Origin: JBBDNV01 sp040877415
GTDB taxonomy: Bacteria > Planctomycetota > Planctomycetia > Pirellulales > PALSA-1355
DNA: 32,314 nt
Assembly (NCBI GenBank): GCA_040877415.1
Contig: JBBDNV010000057.1
Location: forward strand, 1 to 32,314
Direction of reading: 5' to 3'
Below the pieces are notes generated by a model. It was not told the origin of the DNA, did no database searches, and saw only the letters and a list, made by a program, of their open reading frames with translations. The translations under genes were made by a program, and so were the position numbers. Below, piece by piece: positions 24,785 to 32,314 of this stretch (positions are counted from its first letter, which is position 1; each line of letters opens with the position of its first letter).

Positions 24785-26089
24785 ATGTCCGAGCATCTCG
24801 AGCGGCGCGAGTTTTTGCGGCAGGCGGTTCTGGCGGGCACGGCCACGTTGTCGGCCGGCGCGCTCGTGCGTCCGCGAAGGGCGCTAGCGGCCAAAAGCCC
24901 GAACGAAAAACTGAACCTCGGTTGCATCGGCGTGGCCAACAAGGGGAAACACAACATCGACAATCTCACCAGCGAAAACATCGTGGCCCTGTGCGACGTC
25001 GATAGCTTGCACCTGGATAAGACCGCGGCCCAATTTTCCAAGGCCACGAAATACGCCGATTATCGGCAGTTGCTCGACAAGGAAAAAAACCTTGACGCGG
25101 TCGTCGTTTCCACGCCCGACCACTCGCACGCGATTCCGGTCGTGTGGGCGCTGGGGCGCGGGCTCGACGTGTATTGCGAAAAGCCGCTGGCACACAGCGT
25201 CTATGAATGCCGCCAGATGCGCAATCACGCCGCCGAGAAAAAGGCGGTGACCCAAATGGGCACGCAGATTCACGCCGGCGAAAACTACCGCCGCGTGGTC
25301 GAGATCGTCCGGGCCGGACAGATCGGGCCCGTGTCGCGCGTCCACGTGTGGATGAGCAACACGAATAAGCCGGGCGTGCGGGTCAAACAGGGGACTCCGC
25401 CGGCGACCGTCGATTACGACCTGTGGATCGGGCCGGCGCCGATGCGGCCGTTCCACCCGACGCACTTCCACTTCAATTGGCGCTACTGGTGGGATTTTGG
25501 CGGCGGCACGCTGGCCGACTTCGGCTGTCATTACATGGACCTGCCGTTCTGGGCCCTCGACCTGCGCTACCCGACTTCGGTGGAAGCCAAAGGCGAAAAA
25601 ACCTCGCAGGGCGACAACGAAGTTCCGGACAACCTGCGCGTCGACTATCACTTTCCCGCGCGGGGCGAATTGCCGAGTGTGCATTTGACGTGGTATCACG
25701 GCGATTGGAAGCCCGAGGGGGCCGAGGAATACGGCAAGAATTCGGCCGTGCTCTTCGAAGGGGCGGGCGCCAGCGGCCGGCTGCTGGCCGACTACACGAC
25801 GCGCAAGCTGTTCATGCTCGACGGCACCCAGCCCGAGCCGCCGCCCGAGTCGATCCCCAACTCGATCGGCCATTGGGCCGAATGGGTCGCGGCGTGCAAA
25901 TCGCGCGCGCCGACCACTTGCAATTTCGATTATTCTGGCGCCCTGGCCGAAGCGGTGCTGCTGGGCAACGTCTCCTATCGCGCCGGCGGCGCGAAACTCG
26001 ATTGGGACGCCGAATCGCTCCGCGCCCCGAATTGTTCCGCTGCCGATCAATTCATCAAGCGCGATTACCGCAAGGGGTGGACGCTGTAG
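24785..26089 (+). CDS. Tat-exported Gfo/Idh/MocA-family oxidoreductase
   Basis: The 434-residue product from ATG 24785 (GGAGG 9 nt upstream) starts with a twin-arginine signal, ERREFLRQAVLAG (6-18), and a hydrophobic region to an RRALAA cleavage area near 36. A Rossmann NAD(P) site is seen at GCIGVANKG (46-54), VALCDVD (67-73) and CEKPLAHS (131-138), where E132-K133-P134 is the family's catalytic/substrate-binding motif. The GGGTLADFGCHYMDL segment is the typical C-terminal substrate strand. The family oxidises or reduces sugars and inositols with NAD(P). Planctomycetes carry many Tat-signal members whose substrates are mostly unknown. An in-frame extension back to 24494 overlaps the hydrolase gene and is rejected. 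Confidence 0.93.
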   Translation: MSEHLERREFLRQAVLAGTATLSAGALVRPRRALAAKSPNEKLNLGCIGVANKGKHNIDNLTSENIVALCDVDSLHLDKTAAQFSKATKYADYRQLLDKEKNLDAVVVSTPDHSHAIPVVWALGRGLDVYCEKPLAHSVYECRQMRNHAAEKKAVTQMGTQIHAGENYRRVVEIVRAGQIGPVSRVHVWMSNTNKPGVRVKQGTPPATVDYDLWIGPAPMRPFHPTHFHFNWRYWWDFGGGTLADFGCHYMDLPFWALDLRYPTSVEAKGEKTSQGDNEVPDNLRVDYHFPARGELPSVHLTWYHGDWKPEGAEEYGKNSAVLFEGAGASGRLLADYTTRKLFMLDGTQPEPPPESIPNSIGHWAEWVAACKSRAPTTCNFDYSGALAEAVLLGNVSYRAGGAKLDWDAESLRAPNCSAADQFIKRDYRKGWTL

Positions 26090-26119
26090 GAAAATACGTC
26101 GCACGGACGACATCTGTTC

Positions 26120-26893
26120 ATGATCTTATCCTGGCTGCGCAAGCGTCGGCGAAAAAAGATTCTCGCCGCGCCGTTTCCCGCCGAGTGGCAGGCGCACGTC
26201 GAAAAAAGCGTGCCCCACTACCAGTTCCTTTCGCCACGGGAAAAGGACAAACTCCGCGACGACCTGCGCGTCTTCGTGGCCGAAAAGAACTGGGAGGGCT
26301 GCGGCGGGCTCGCGGTCACCGACGAAATGAAGGTAGCAATCGCGGCACAGGCCTGTCTGATGACGCTCTCGCTCGAAAGCGAGCCGTTTCGCGGCGTGCT
26401 CTCGATCCTCATCTATCCGGCCCTTTACGCCGTGCCCGAAGAACGCTGGCACGAGGGCTGGTCGATCCGGGGCGAGAGCGCGCGGCTGGGGGAATCGTGG
26501 TATCGCGGGCCGGTGATTCTGTCCTGGTCCGAAATCGCGGCCGACCTTGAACATCCCGGCGACGGCAGCAACCTCGTGTGGCACGAATTCGCCCATCAGA
26601 TCGACATGCTCGATCGCAGCATCAACGGCACGCCGCCGCTTTCGAGCCCCGCCGAGCGGCGCCGCTGGCACGAGGTGATGACGGCCGAATTCGAACAGCT
26701 CCAAAGCGACGCCAGGCACCGGCGGGCCACGCTCTTGGACACGTACGGCGCGGAGAGCGAAGCCGAGTTTTTCGCCGTGGCCAGCGAGTGCTTCTTCGAT
26801 TGCCCCGTGAAACTGCGCGCTCGCCACGCCCGGCTGTACGACCTGTTGTGCGAATACTATCGCCAGGATCCGGCGGCGCGCGTGCCGGCTTGA
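26120..26893 (+). CDS. mtfA: MtfA-type (M90) zinc metallopeptidase
   Basis: This 257-residue protein matches MtfA/DgsA-binding peptidases. The zinc motif is HEFAHQID (155-162), giving H155, E156 and H159, and a third ligand is probably E216 in AEFFAVASE. An N-terminal basic region (RKRRRKK, 7-13) follows a few hydrophobic residues. In enterobacteria MtfA binds the repressor Mlc to relieve repression of glucose-transport genes and shows aminopeptidase-like activity; planctomycetes lack an obvious Mlc partner here, so only the peptidase is supported. It begins 30 bp after the oxidoreductase stop, so the two may share a transcript. A large inverted repeat follows its stop. Confidence 0.9.
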   Translation: MILSWLRKRRRKKILAAPFPAEWQAHVEKSVPHYQFLSPREKDKLRDDLRVFVAEKNWEGCGGLAVTDEMKVAIAAQACLMTLSLESEPFRGVLSILIYPALYAVPEERWHEGWSIRGESARLGESWYRGPVILSWSEIAADLEHPGDGSNLVWHEFAHQIDMLDRSINGTPPLSSPAERRRWHEVMTAEFEQLQSDARHRRATLLDTYGAESEAEFFAVASECFFDCPVKLRARHARLYDLLCEYYRQDPAARVPA

Positions 26894-26905
26894 CGGCTAC
26901 CAGCG

Positions 26906-26991
26906 GTTGAAAAACTGGGACAGGCACCTCGCGACCGCCGTTTTTCGCGGGTCTCGCCGCGACGTGCTCGGAGCCAGTCCCATTTTTCAAC
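26906..26991. repeat. 86-bp imperfect inverted repeat between convergent genes
   Basis: Arm 26906-26928 begins GTTGAAAAACTGGGACAGGC and arm 26970-26991 is its reverse complement with one single-base indel and two mismatches, around about 41 bp. It sits between the stops of mtfA and the glycosyltransferase gene. Each arm ends in a run of A or T, so in RNA from either strand it could act as a terminator. It could also be a small non-autonomous element. Confidence 0.82.
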
Positions 26992-26997
26992 GGCCTG

Positions 26998-28587
26998 CTA
27001 CGCGTCGGCAAATGCGGAGTTGACAAATTCCAGAATTGCCGGCGGCTCGGGCAGGCACTCACGCAATCGCTCGTCGCCGCAGACGCCGAGCGGCGGTTGG
27101 CTGCCGCCACTCGGCCGGTGGAAGTAGTCGGCGTACATTTCCCCGCGCGTAAGACTGGCCGCCCGCCAGAATGGGGAACCGTTGCGCCACGGCAGAACGA
27201 ATTGCGGATGCCGCAGCGTGGCGATCAATCCGATCCAACGATCGAAAGCGCCGGCGATTTGCACGGGCCCCGAATCGTTCGACACAAGCACACGCGCTTG
27301 TGAGACCAGCGCGATGAGCTCCAGGACGCTCAGCCGGTCGACCAGGTCGATGCACTTCGAACGATCGAACTCGACGACACCCTTCTTGTCGTCGATTCGT
27401 TTGCCGATCACAGCCACCCGGTAGCCGTGATCAACGAGAGTATTGGCATACGATTGCCAAACGTCGGCCGGAAAGGTTTTCGGCGGGGTGCCGCGCCCCG
27501 GATGCACCAGCACCAGCCGCCCCACGTCGTCGGGCCGCACCATGCCGGTCACGGAGTCGACGGCCCCTTGATTCACCACCAGCCGGGGAGTCCGCTCTTG
27601 GAGGGGCAGCTCGCTTCCCAGCGCCACGAGCGACGCCAGAGTTGTGGGATGGATCTGGTGACGCGCGAGAAAGCTGCGCGCGAAAGGGTCGTTGCGCGTG
27701 TGGCGCAGCCGGTAATGTCGATAACCCTTAATTGCCTCGATCCGTTCGCAGACGCGCAGGTTGAGATGGCCGAAGACTTCCGGCCAGGCGGAAACGGCCA
27801 CCAGGTTGTCGCCCGGATAGAGCACTTCTCGAGCATGGCGCACGACGGGCTCGGCCGCCACGTGACTGCCGAGACCGCCCTCGACGACGATGGCAATATT
27901 CCGGCGAAACGGATGATGCGGCCCCATCCGCCGCCAGGTTGCGATATCCTCGGCGATCAGCTCGAGCAATCGTTCGCGGCCCAGCAGGGATTGGAGGCCG
28001 GCATAGTGCAGGAACCAGGCGTCCAGCCGGTCTTCACCATAGACGGCATCCAGGGACGCCAGGCGATTAAACCGGTGCGGCAGCGGAAACATATTGGGCC
28101 GGCGGTCGCAGATCATCGTGTTGAACCAGGATTGATCGCCAAAATTGTCATACTCCACGGGCGGACGGACAAACAAGTCGCGATGGCATCGGGAGCAGAC
28201 GAAAACGCCGGCGTTGTAATACTTGCCGTCCCAAGCGGCAAAGTCACGTCCCGCAAGGTGCATGAGGCGGCGCATGGAGTCGCGGCGATCGAAGAACTCG
28301 CCTTCCTCGAGCATGCCCAGTCGATCTTCGGGCACAGCCGCGAATACGTCGGGAGCCTCGTCGCGGATGATGACGTCCGTGTCGATGTAGAGCGCGCGAT
28401 CGTAGACGTCGAGCAACTGGCCGATCTCCATTTTCTTATATTCGGGGATCGTATACCCCGTCACGTCGGACCACACGATGAAGTCGGCGCCGATTTTGTC
28501 GGCATAAGCCTGGATGGTAGGGTGCGTCAGCGCGGCCATTCGCTGGAAGAAGTCCCCGCTGGCGATGGTGACCACGGCCTTTTTCAT
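26998..28587 (-). CDS. Two-domain glycosyltransferase, GT8-like fused to GT9-like
   Basis: This 529-residue protein appears to be two transferases in one chain. Residues about 1-225 match GT8-type retaining enzymes: YIDTDVII at 67-74 with the DTD metal site (69-71), KYYNAGVFVC (122-131) and DNFGDQSWFN (147-156). Residues about 229-529 match GT9/heptosyltransferase: IAIVVEGGLGSHV (231-243) at the N-half, VHPGRGTPPKTFP (361-373), and VSNDSGPVQIAGAF (435-448) at the donor site. It would act in the cytoplasm on glycan or lipid acceptors, perhaps building a surface polysaccharide. It starts 7 bp after the sugar isomerase stop on the same strand. I infer both activities from motifs only. Confidence 0.85.
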   Translation of the reverse strand: MKKAVVTIASGDFFQRMAALTHPTIQAYADKIGADFIVWSDVTGYTIPEYKKMEIGQLLDVYDRALYIDTDVIIRDEAPDVFAAVPEDRLGMLEEGEFFDRRDSMRRLMHLAGRDFAAWDGKYYNAGVFVCSRCHRDLFVRPPVEYDNFGDQSWFNTMICDRRPNMFPLPHRFNRLASLDAVYGEDRLDAWFLHYAGLQSLLGRERLLELIAEDIATWRRMGPHHPFRRNIAIVVEGGLGSHVAAEPVVRHAREVLYPGDNLVAVSAWPEVFGHLNLRVCERIEAIKGYRHYRLRHTRNDPFARSFLARHQIHPTTLASLVALGSELPLQERTPRLVVNQGAVDSVTGMVRPDDVGRLVLVHPGRGTPPKTFPADVWQSYANTLVDHGYRVAVIGKRIDDKKGVVEFDRSKCIDLVDRLSVLELIALVSQARVLVSNDSGPVQIAGAFDRWIGLIATLRHPQFVLPWRNGSPFWRAASLTRGEMYADYFHRPSGGSQPPLGVCGDERLRECLPEPPAILEFVNSAFADA

Positions 28588-28594
28588 TCGGCGG

Positions 28595-29497
28595 TCACCC
28601 CAATCCGAGCACGCGGTTCATGCGGTCGGCGATTTCGCGCAATTCCTTTTCGCCGCCGCCGGCCACTTCGCTGGTGGCCCAGCCGTGATATTCCACTTCG
28701 TCGAGCGCCGCCAGAATCTCCGGCCAGTTCTCGTCGCCTTCGCCGATCGCGACCCACTTTTTCTCGTGGCTGTAGCCTTTGAAGTCGAATTTGAGCATCC
28801 GCTTCCCCAGCATGCGGATCCACGTGGCCGGCGGCACGCCGTACTTGAGCATGTTGCTGCAATCGAAATAAGCGCCCACCGCCGGCGTCTCGAAGCCGTC
28901 GACGTACTTGATCAATTGCTCGGGCTTGGTAATGAAATCGTTCCACACCACCTCGATGGCGATCTTCACCCCCGCCTCGGTTGCCTGGGGAATCACTTTG
29001 CGGATTTCTTCCTGCGAACGGGTATGGCACTGCTCGTAGTTTTCCGTTTCGGGATTGGTCACCTTGCCGGGCACGAGCAGCACGGTGTCGGCGCCGTAGA
29101 ATTTGGCGTCGTCGATCGCCTGGCGCAGCGCCAGGACGCCCTTGGCCCGCACGCCGGCATTGGGGTCCGAAAGGCGAATGCGCCAGTGCACCGAATCGAT
29201 GACGCCGTGGATCTTGATGCCGGTTTTCTCCTGGGCCCGGGCGGCTTCGTCGCGATCGAGATCGCCGGGGCTATCGACTTCCACGCCCTCGAAGCCCAGC
29301 GACTTGATCAGCTTGAGCTTGTCCTCGATCGAGGCCCCCGGCACCTTGATCATGCCGTACTTGACGGCCTTCCTGAGGCTGTGTTTCTTTTCTGCCGCCC
29401 TCACGAGCGCGGGCCCGATCGCGCTCGAGGCCCATGCGGCGCCAGCCAGGGTGGTTTGCAGGAATGCGCGGCGATTGCAATCGACAGTAGTGCTCAT
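28595..29497 (-). CDS. Tat-exported sugar phosphate isomerase/epimerase, TIM-barrel
   Basis: The 300-residue product from ATG 29497 (GAGG about 10 nt upstream) begins with CNRRAFLQTTLAG (7-19), a Tat signal, and then an AAWASSAIGPALVRA region. The rest follows the xylose isomerase-like/AP endonuclease 2 TIM barrel: KLIKSLGFEGVEVDSP (63-77), HGVIDSVHW (97-105), IAIEVVWNDF (179-188) with candidate metal ligand E182, AYFDCSNM (209-216) with D212 and KFDFKGY (236-242). Members isomerise or epimerise sugars, acting on an extracytoplasmic substrate if the Tat signal works. Upstream in-frame codons to 29668 are rejected because a promoter and operator-like site fall inside them. It precedes the glycosyltransferase gene. 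Confidence 0.9.
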   Translation of the reverse strand: MSTTVDCNRRAFLQTTLAGAAWASSAIGPALVRAAEKKHSLRKAVKYGMIKVPGASIEDKLKLIKSLGFEGVEVDSPGDLDRDEAARAQEKTGIKIHGVIDSVHWRIRLSDPNAGVRAKGVLALRQAIDDAKFYGADTVLLVPGKVTNPETENYEQCHTRSQEEIRKVIPQATEAGVKIAIEVVWNDFITKPEQLIKYVDGFETPAVGAYFDCSNMLKYGVPPATWIRMLGKRMLKFDFKGYSHEKKWVAIGEGDENWPEILAALDEVEYHGWATSEVAGGGEKELREIADRMNRVLGLG

Positions 29498-29549
29498 GGC
29501 GGAATGCCTCACGACAAAAGCCCACGAGAAATGAGGTGCGAAGTGATCG

Positions 29550-29565
29550 CCGGTACGCTTACCGG
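29550..29565. promoter_or_regulatory. Operator-like palindrome at the isomerase transcription start
   Basis: CCGGTA (29550-29555) and TACCGG (29560-29565) are perfect arms with a 4-nt centre. The palindrome overlaps the predicted start site, a position suited to a repressor. No regulator gene is adjacent. Confidence 0.4.
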
Positions 29566-29569
29566 TCGA

Positions 29570-29599
29570 ATTATAGCCCGGCCGCGGGGCCCCTTCCAA
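29570..29599 (-). promoter_or_regulatory. Sigma-70-type promoter for the isomerase and glycosyltransferase genes
   Basis: On the minus strand TTGGAA (29599-29594), an 18-bp spacer and TATAAT (29575-29570) form a promoter with a perfect -10 hexamer. The start would be near 29563, leaving a leader of about 66 nt before ATG 29497. Confidence 0.65.
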
Positions 29600-29707
29600 G
29601 CGGCGCTGCGTCGCTGGAACGTCAAAAAAGGCGCTGATACACTTAAAAGCCGGTTCGCCCAGCGCCAATCGCTCGTCCCCCGGCCGAATTCCCCATGCGG
29701 TGATCCC

Positions 29708-32044
29708 ATGAAGCGACCCCGCTCGAACCTGACGTTTCTGGCCGCATGCCTGGTGCTGTCGGTCCCGCCCGCTGCGAGCGCGGACCCTTTGCCGGGCACC
29801 GGGCCGCTGGAGCTAGCAGGCGATCCGGCCGACCAGATGGTCGCCGGCATCGATCGGTTCTTGCTGCGGAAGATCGACGAATCGATCGCCAGCCGGCCGT
29901 CGCACTGGAAACGAGACTTTTCCAGCGCCGAAAAATACAACGCCTCGATCGCGTCCAATCGGGCCCGGCTGGCCAGGATCACGGGCGCGCACGATCCTCG
30001 GACAAAGGTAAACTCCGTTGAATTGATCGCCACGACGTCGCAGCCCGCGCTCGTGGGCAGCGGCGAGAATTTTGAGGCGTTCGCCGTGCGCTGGCCGGTC
30101 CTACGCGGCGTCGAAGGCGAAGGACTGCTGCTCGTTCCCAAGACGGGCCGGGCCATCGCCGACGCGGTGGCCATTCCCGACGCGGACCAGACGCCCGAAC
30201 AACTGGCCGGCCTGGTTCCCGGCGTCGCGCCCCAGTCGCAGTTCGCCCGCCGGCTGGCTGAAAGCGGCTGCCGTGTGATCGTGCCGGCGCTCGTGGATCG
30301 GGCGGACGCGTATTCGGCGATCGGCGCGCGGGCCACGAACCAGCCGCATCGCGAGTTTCTGTATCGACCCGCTTTCGAAATGGGCCGGCACATCATCGGC
30401 TACGAAGTGCAAAAGGTGACCGCGGCCGTCGACTGGTTTTCGCGCGAAGCGGGGAGCTCCGAGCGTGGAATCGGCGTAGCGGGCTACGGCGAAGGCGGCT
30501 TGCTGGCCTGCTACGCGGCGGCCCTCGACGCGCGCATCGACGCGGCGCTCGTGAGCGGGTATTTCGATTCGCGGCAAAACGTCTGGCAGGAGCCGATCTA
30601 CCGCAACGTGTTCGGCCTGCTGGACCAGTTCGGCGACGCGGAGTTGGCCAGCATGGTGGCGCCCAGGGCGCTGGTGATCGAAGCTTGCCGCTTTCCCGAG
30701 GTCGCCGGGCCGCCGCAGGCGCGCGACGGTCGCAATAGTTCCGCCGCGCCGGGCCGATTGACGACGCCGAGCGTCGACACCCTGCGCAAGGAACTAGACC
30801 GAGCGGCCGCGCTGGTCGACGGACTGGCCAGGCCGCACAAGTTCGAGTTGGTCACCAGCGGCGAGGGCGACGGCCCGCCGGGCAGCGCCCGCGCGCTCGA
30901 GAAGTTTCTGGCCGCGCTTGCAGGCGGCGCGAAGCTGGCCCCGCTGTCGGCTCCGCCTACAAATCTGCGTAAGGATTTCGATCCCCAGCCGCGCCAGCGG
31001 CGGCTGTTCGACCAGATCAACGCCGACACGCAGCATTTAATGCGCGAGGGGGAATACGTGCGCGCGGAATTCTGGGCCAAGGCCGATCGGGATTCGCGCG
31101 ATCTGGAAAAATGGCAGGCGTCCACCGAGCCATACCGAAAGCACTTCTACGACGAAGTGATCGGCCGCTTCGACGAACCGCGGCTGCCGGCCAATCCACG
31201 CACGCGGCAAATCTACGACGAGGCGCTGTACACCGGCTACGAGGTTGTGCTCGACGTGTTTCCCGACGTATTCGCCTACGGGATTTTGCTCGTGCCCAAG
31301 GGCATCGCGCCGGGCGAGCGGCGCCCCGTGGTCGTCTGCCAGCACGGGCTCGAAGGGCGGCCGACCGACGTCGCCGATCCGCACAAAGTCAACAAGTCGT
31401 ACAATCAATATGCCTGCCGCCTGGCCGAGCGGGGATTCGTCGTCTACGCGCCGCAAAATCCGTACATCTTCACCGATCGCTTTCGCACGCTGCAGCGCAA
31501 GGCCAATCCGCTCGCCAAGACGCTGTTTTCCGTGATCGTGCCGCAGCACCAACAGTTGGTCGATTGGCTGGCCGGGGTGGAATTCGTCGATCCCGAGCGA
31601 ATCGCGTTTTACGGTCTCTCTTACGGCGGCAAAACGGCGATGCGCGTGCCCGCGCTGGTCGAGCGCTATTGCCTGTCGATCTGCTCGGCCGATTTCAACG
31701 AATGGATTTGGAAAAACGCGTCCACGCGCGCGCCCTACAGTTACGTCACCACGGGCGAATATGAAATCTTCGAGTTCGACCTGGGCAATACGTACAACTA
31801 CGCCGAAATGGCCGCGCTCATTGCCCCGCGGCCGTTCATGGTCGAACGGGGCCATCACGACGGCGTGGCGCCCGATCCCTGGGTGGCCTACGAATACGCC
31901 AAAGTCCGCTTGCTGTATGCCGACTTGAAGATTCCCGAGCGGACGGCCATCGAGTTTTTCGACGGGCCGCACACGATCCACGGCGTCGGCACATTCGACT
32001 TCTTGCAAAAGCACCTGAACTGGCCCGCCCAATTGAACCGCTAG
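29708..32044 (+). CDS. Exported two-domain alpha/beta hydrolase (tandem esterase)
   Basis: The 778-residue product from ATG 29708 has a signal peptide (FLAACLVLSVPPAASA, 10-25). It is built from two related hydrolase halves. The C-terminal half (about 430-778) is complete: FYGLSYGGK (634-642) with nucleophile S638, an acid probably D718 in RGHHDGV, and the histidine in GPHTIHG (753-759, H755 or H758). The N-terminal half (about 100-405) has the same order but GVAGYGEGG (256-264), with Gly at the nucleophile position 261, and the matching acid and histidine segments are also lost. It resembles dienelactone hydrolase/acetyl-xylan-esterase-type enzymes, exported. Start choice is supported by the signal peptide, while the frame is open far upstream. 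Confidence 0.88.
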   Translation: MKRPRSNLTFLAACLVLSVPPAASADPLPGTGPLELAGDPADQMVAGIDRFLLRKIDESIASRPSHWKRDFSSAEKYNASIASNRARLARITGAHDPRTKVNSVELIATTSQPALVGSGENFEAFAVRWPVLRGVEGEGLLLVPKTGRAIADAVAIPDADQTPEQLAGLVPGVAPQSQFARRLAESGCRVIVPALVDRADAYSAIGARATNQPHREFLYRPAFEMGRHIIGYEVQKVTAAVDWFSREAGSSERGIGVAGYGEGGLLACYAAALDARIDAALVSGYFDSRQNVWQEPIYRNVFGLLDQFGDAELASMVAPRALVIEACRFPEVAGPPQARDGRNSSAAPGRLTTPSVDTLRKELDRAAALVDGLARPHKFELVTSGEGDGPPGSARALEKFLAALAGGAKLAPLSAPPTNLRKDFDPQPRQRRLFDQINADTQHLMREGEYVRAEFWAKADRDSRDLEKWQASTEPYRKHFYDEVIGRFDEPRLPANPRTRQIYDEALYTGYEVVLDVFPDVFAYGILLVPKGIAPGERRPVVVCQHGLEGRPTDVADPHKVNKSYNQYACRLAERGFVVYAPQNPYIFTDRFRTLQRKANPLAKTLFSVIVPQHQQLVDWLAGVEFVDPERIAFYGLSYGGKTAMRVPALVERYCLSICSADFNEWIWKNASTRAPYSYVTTGEYEIFEFDLGNTYNYAEMAALIAPRPFMVERGHHDGVAPDPWVAYEYAKVRLLYADLKIPERTAIEFFDGPHTIHGVGTFDFLQKHLNWPAQLNR

Positions 32045-32089
32045 CCGGCATCGCTGACGACGCTAGTGGACTGTCAACGAGATTCTGCT

Positions 32090-32157
32090 GGGTGCCAAGC
32101 TCACGCTTGCGTGAGCATGCTCAACCACCGCTGGCGCGGCGGGTGAGTACGGCACCC
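32090..32157. repeat. Dispersed palindromic repeat, copy 3, with cloverleaf-like structure
   Basis: The core is GCTCACGC (32099-32106), TT, GCGTGAGC (32109-32116). Perfect outer arms GGGTGCC (32090-32096) and GGCACCC (32151-32157) enclose it, together with a second internal hairpin-like stretch at about 32124-32145. It begins 45 bp after the esterase stop. The rest of the end of the window (32158-32314) shows only a short GGGGC/GCCCC hairpin at 32250-32262 and no gene. Confidence 0.8.
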
Positions 32158-32314
32158 GGCATCTCCCTCGCTTGCCAGGATTATGCAAGTGACAGCGTCT
32201 GATCGCCGATGCCGGAATGCAGCCGCAACGCGGCGACCTGCGATAGCCAGGGGCGCAGCCCCACGGCAATCGCATCAAACTTTGACGCCTAGCGCTAGTG
32301 CTTGCATTCCGAGC

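Noticed and set aside
27427..28782. 451-residue plus-strand frame opposite the glycosyltransferase gene
   Set aside because: A shadow of a GC-rich gene. The minus strand carries recognised GT8 and GT9 motifs across the same bases.
32063..32278. 71-residue minus-strand open frame at the right end
   Set aside because: It is translated through the dispersed palindromic repeat and shows the low-complexity AHASVSL peptide that this repeat gives in any copy. It is not a gene.

Overview
The window looks like accessory and housekeeping chromosome from a GC-rich planctomycete, most likely of the Pirellulales type. The evidence is a giant secreted protein with the planctomycete 'LEDRSLLS' N-terminal sorting motif, several Tat-exported Gfo/Idh/MocA and sugar-isomerase proteins, a Rieske plus fused cytochrome b/c pair, and several dispersed palindromic repeats between genes. 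No rRNA, tRNA, CRISPR array, transposase or phage gene is visible. The sequence contains one 10-N assembly gap (22599-22608).

Layout. 1-3365 (+): the 3' end of a DHH/DHHA1 phosphoesterase, then a two-gene respiratory unit, a Rieske protein overlapping by 4 bp a cytochrome b that carries two c-type haem domains. 3546-4298 (+): a small zinc-ribbon membrane protein. 4349-14003 (-): three large exported proteins (a BNR-propeller/FG-GAP surface protein, a DUF4139-like protein and an unrecognised 1053-residue protein). 14240-15727 (-): an M24 metallopeptidase followed by a DUF2442 protein. 15905-17518 (+): an exported three-domain metallophosphoesterase. 17558-18989 (-): an exported TPR protein and a Nudix-fold protein that has lost its catalytic acids. 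19383-19607 (+): csrA, behind a sigma-54-like promoter and overlapping tail-to-tail with surE. 19604-22203 (-): a GNAT, DegT-aminotransferase and surE cluster. 22570-26893 (+): a lipoprotein alpha/beta hydrolase with a (GTT)10-encoded poly-valine signal peptide, a Tat-exported oxidoreductase and mtfA. 26998-29497 (-): a Tat-exported sugar isomerase followed 7 bp later by a GT8-GT9 fusion glycosyltransferase. 29708-32044 (+): a two-domain exported esterase whose first domain has lost its triad.

How the parts fit. The Rieske and cytochrome b/c genes encode the core of a quinol-oxidising bc-type complex with its electron-accepting cytochrome c fused on. Most other genes encode exported enzymes for carbohydrate or ester degradation, or surface proteins, with no single pathway evident. 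I did not find a clearly new multi-gene system. The most unusual items are the b6-spaced cytochrome b/c fusion, the poly-valine microsatellite signal peptide beside an assembly gap, the dead/live tandem hydrolase, the degenerate Nudix protein, the csrA regulatory region, and three families of dispersed intergenic repeats that sit at gene ends.
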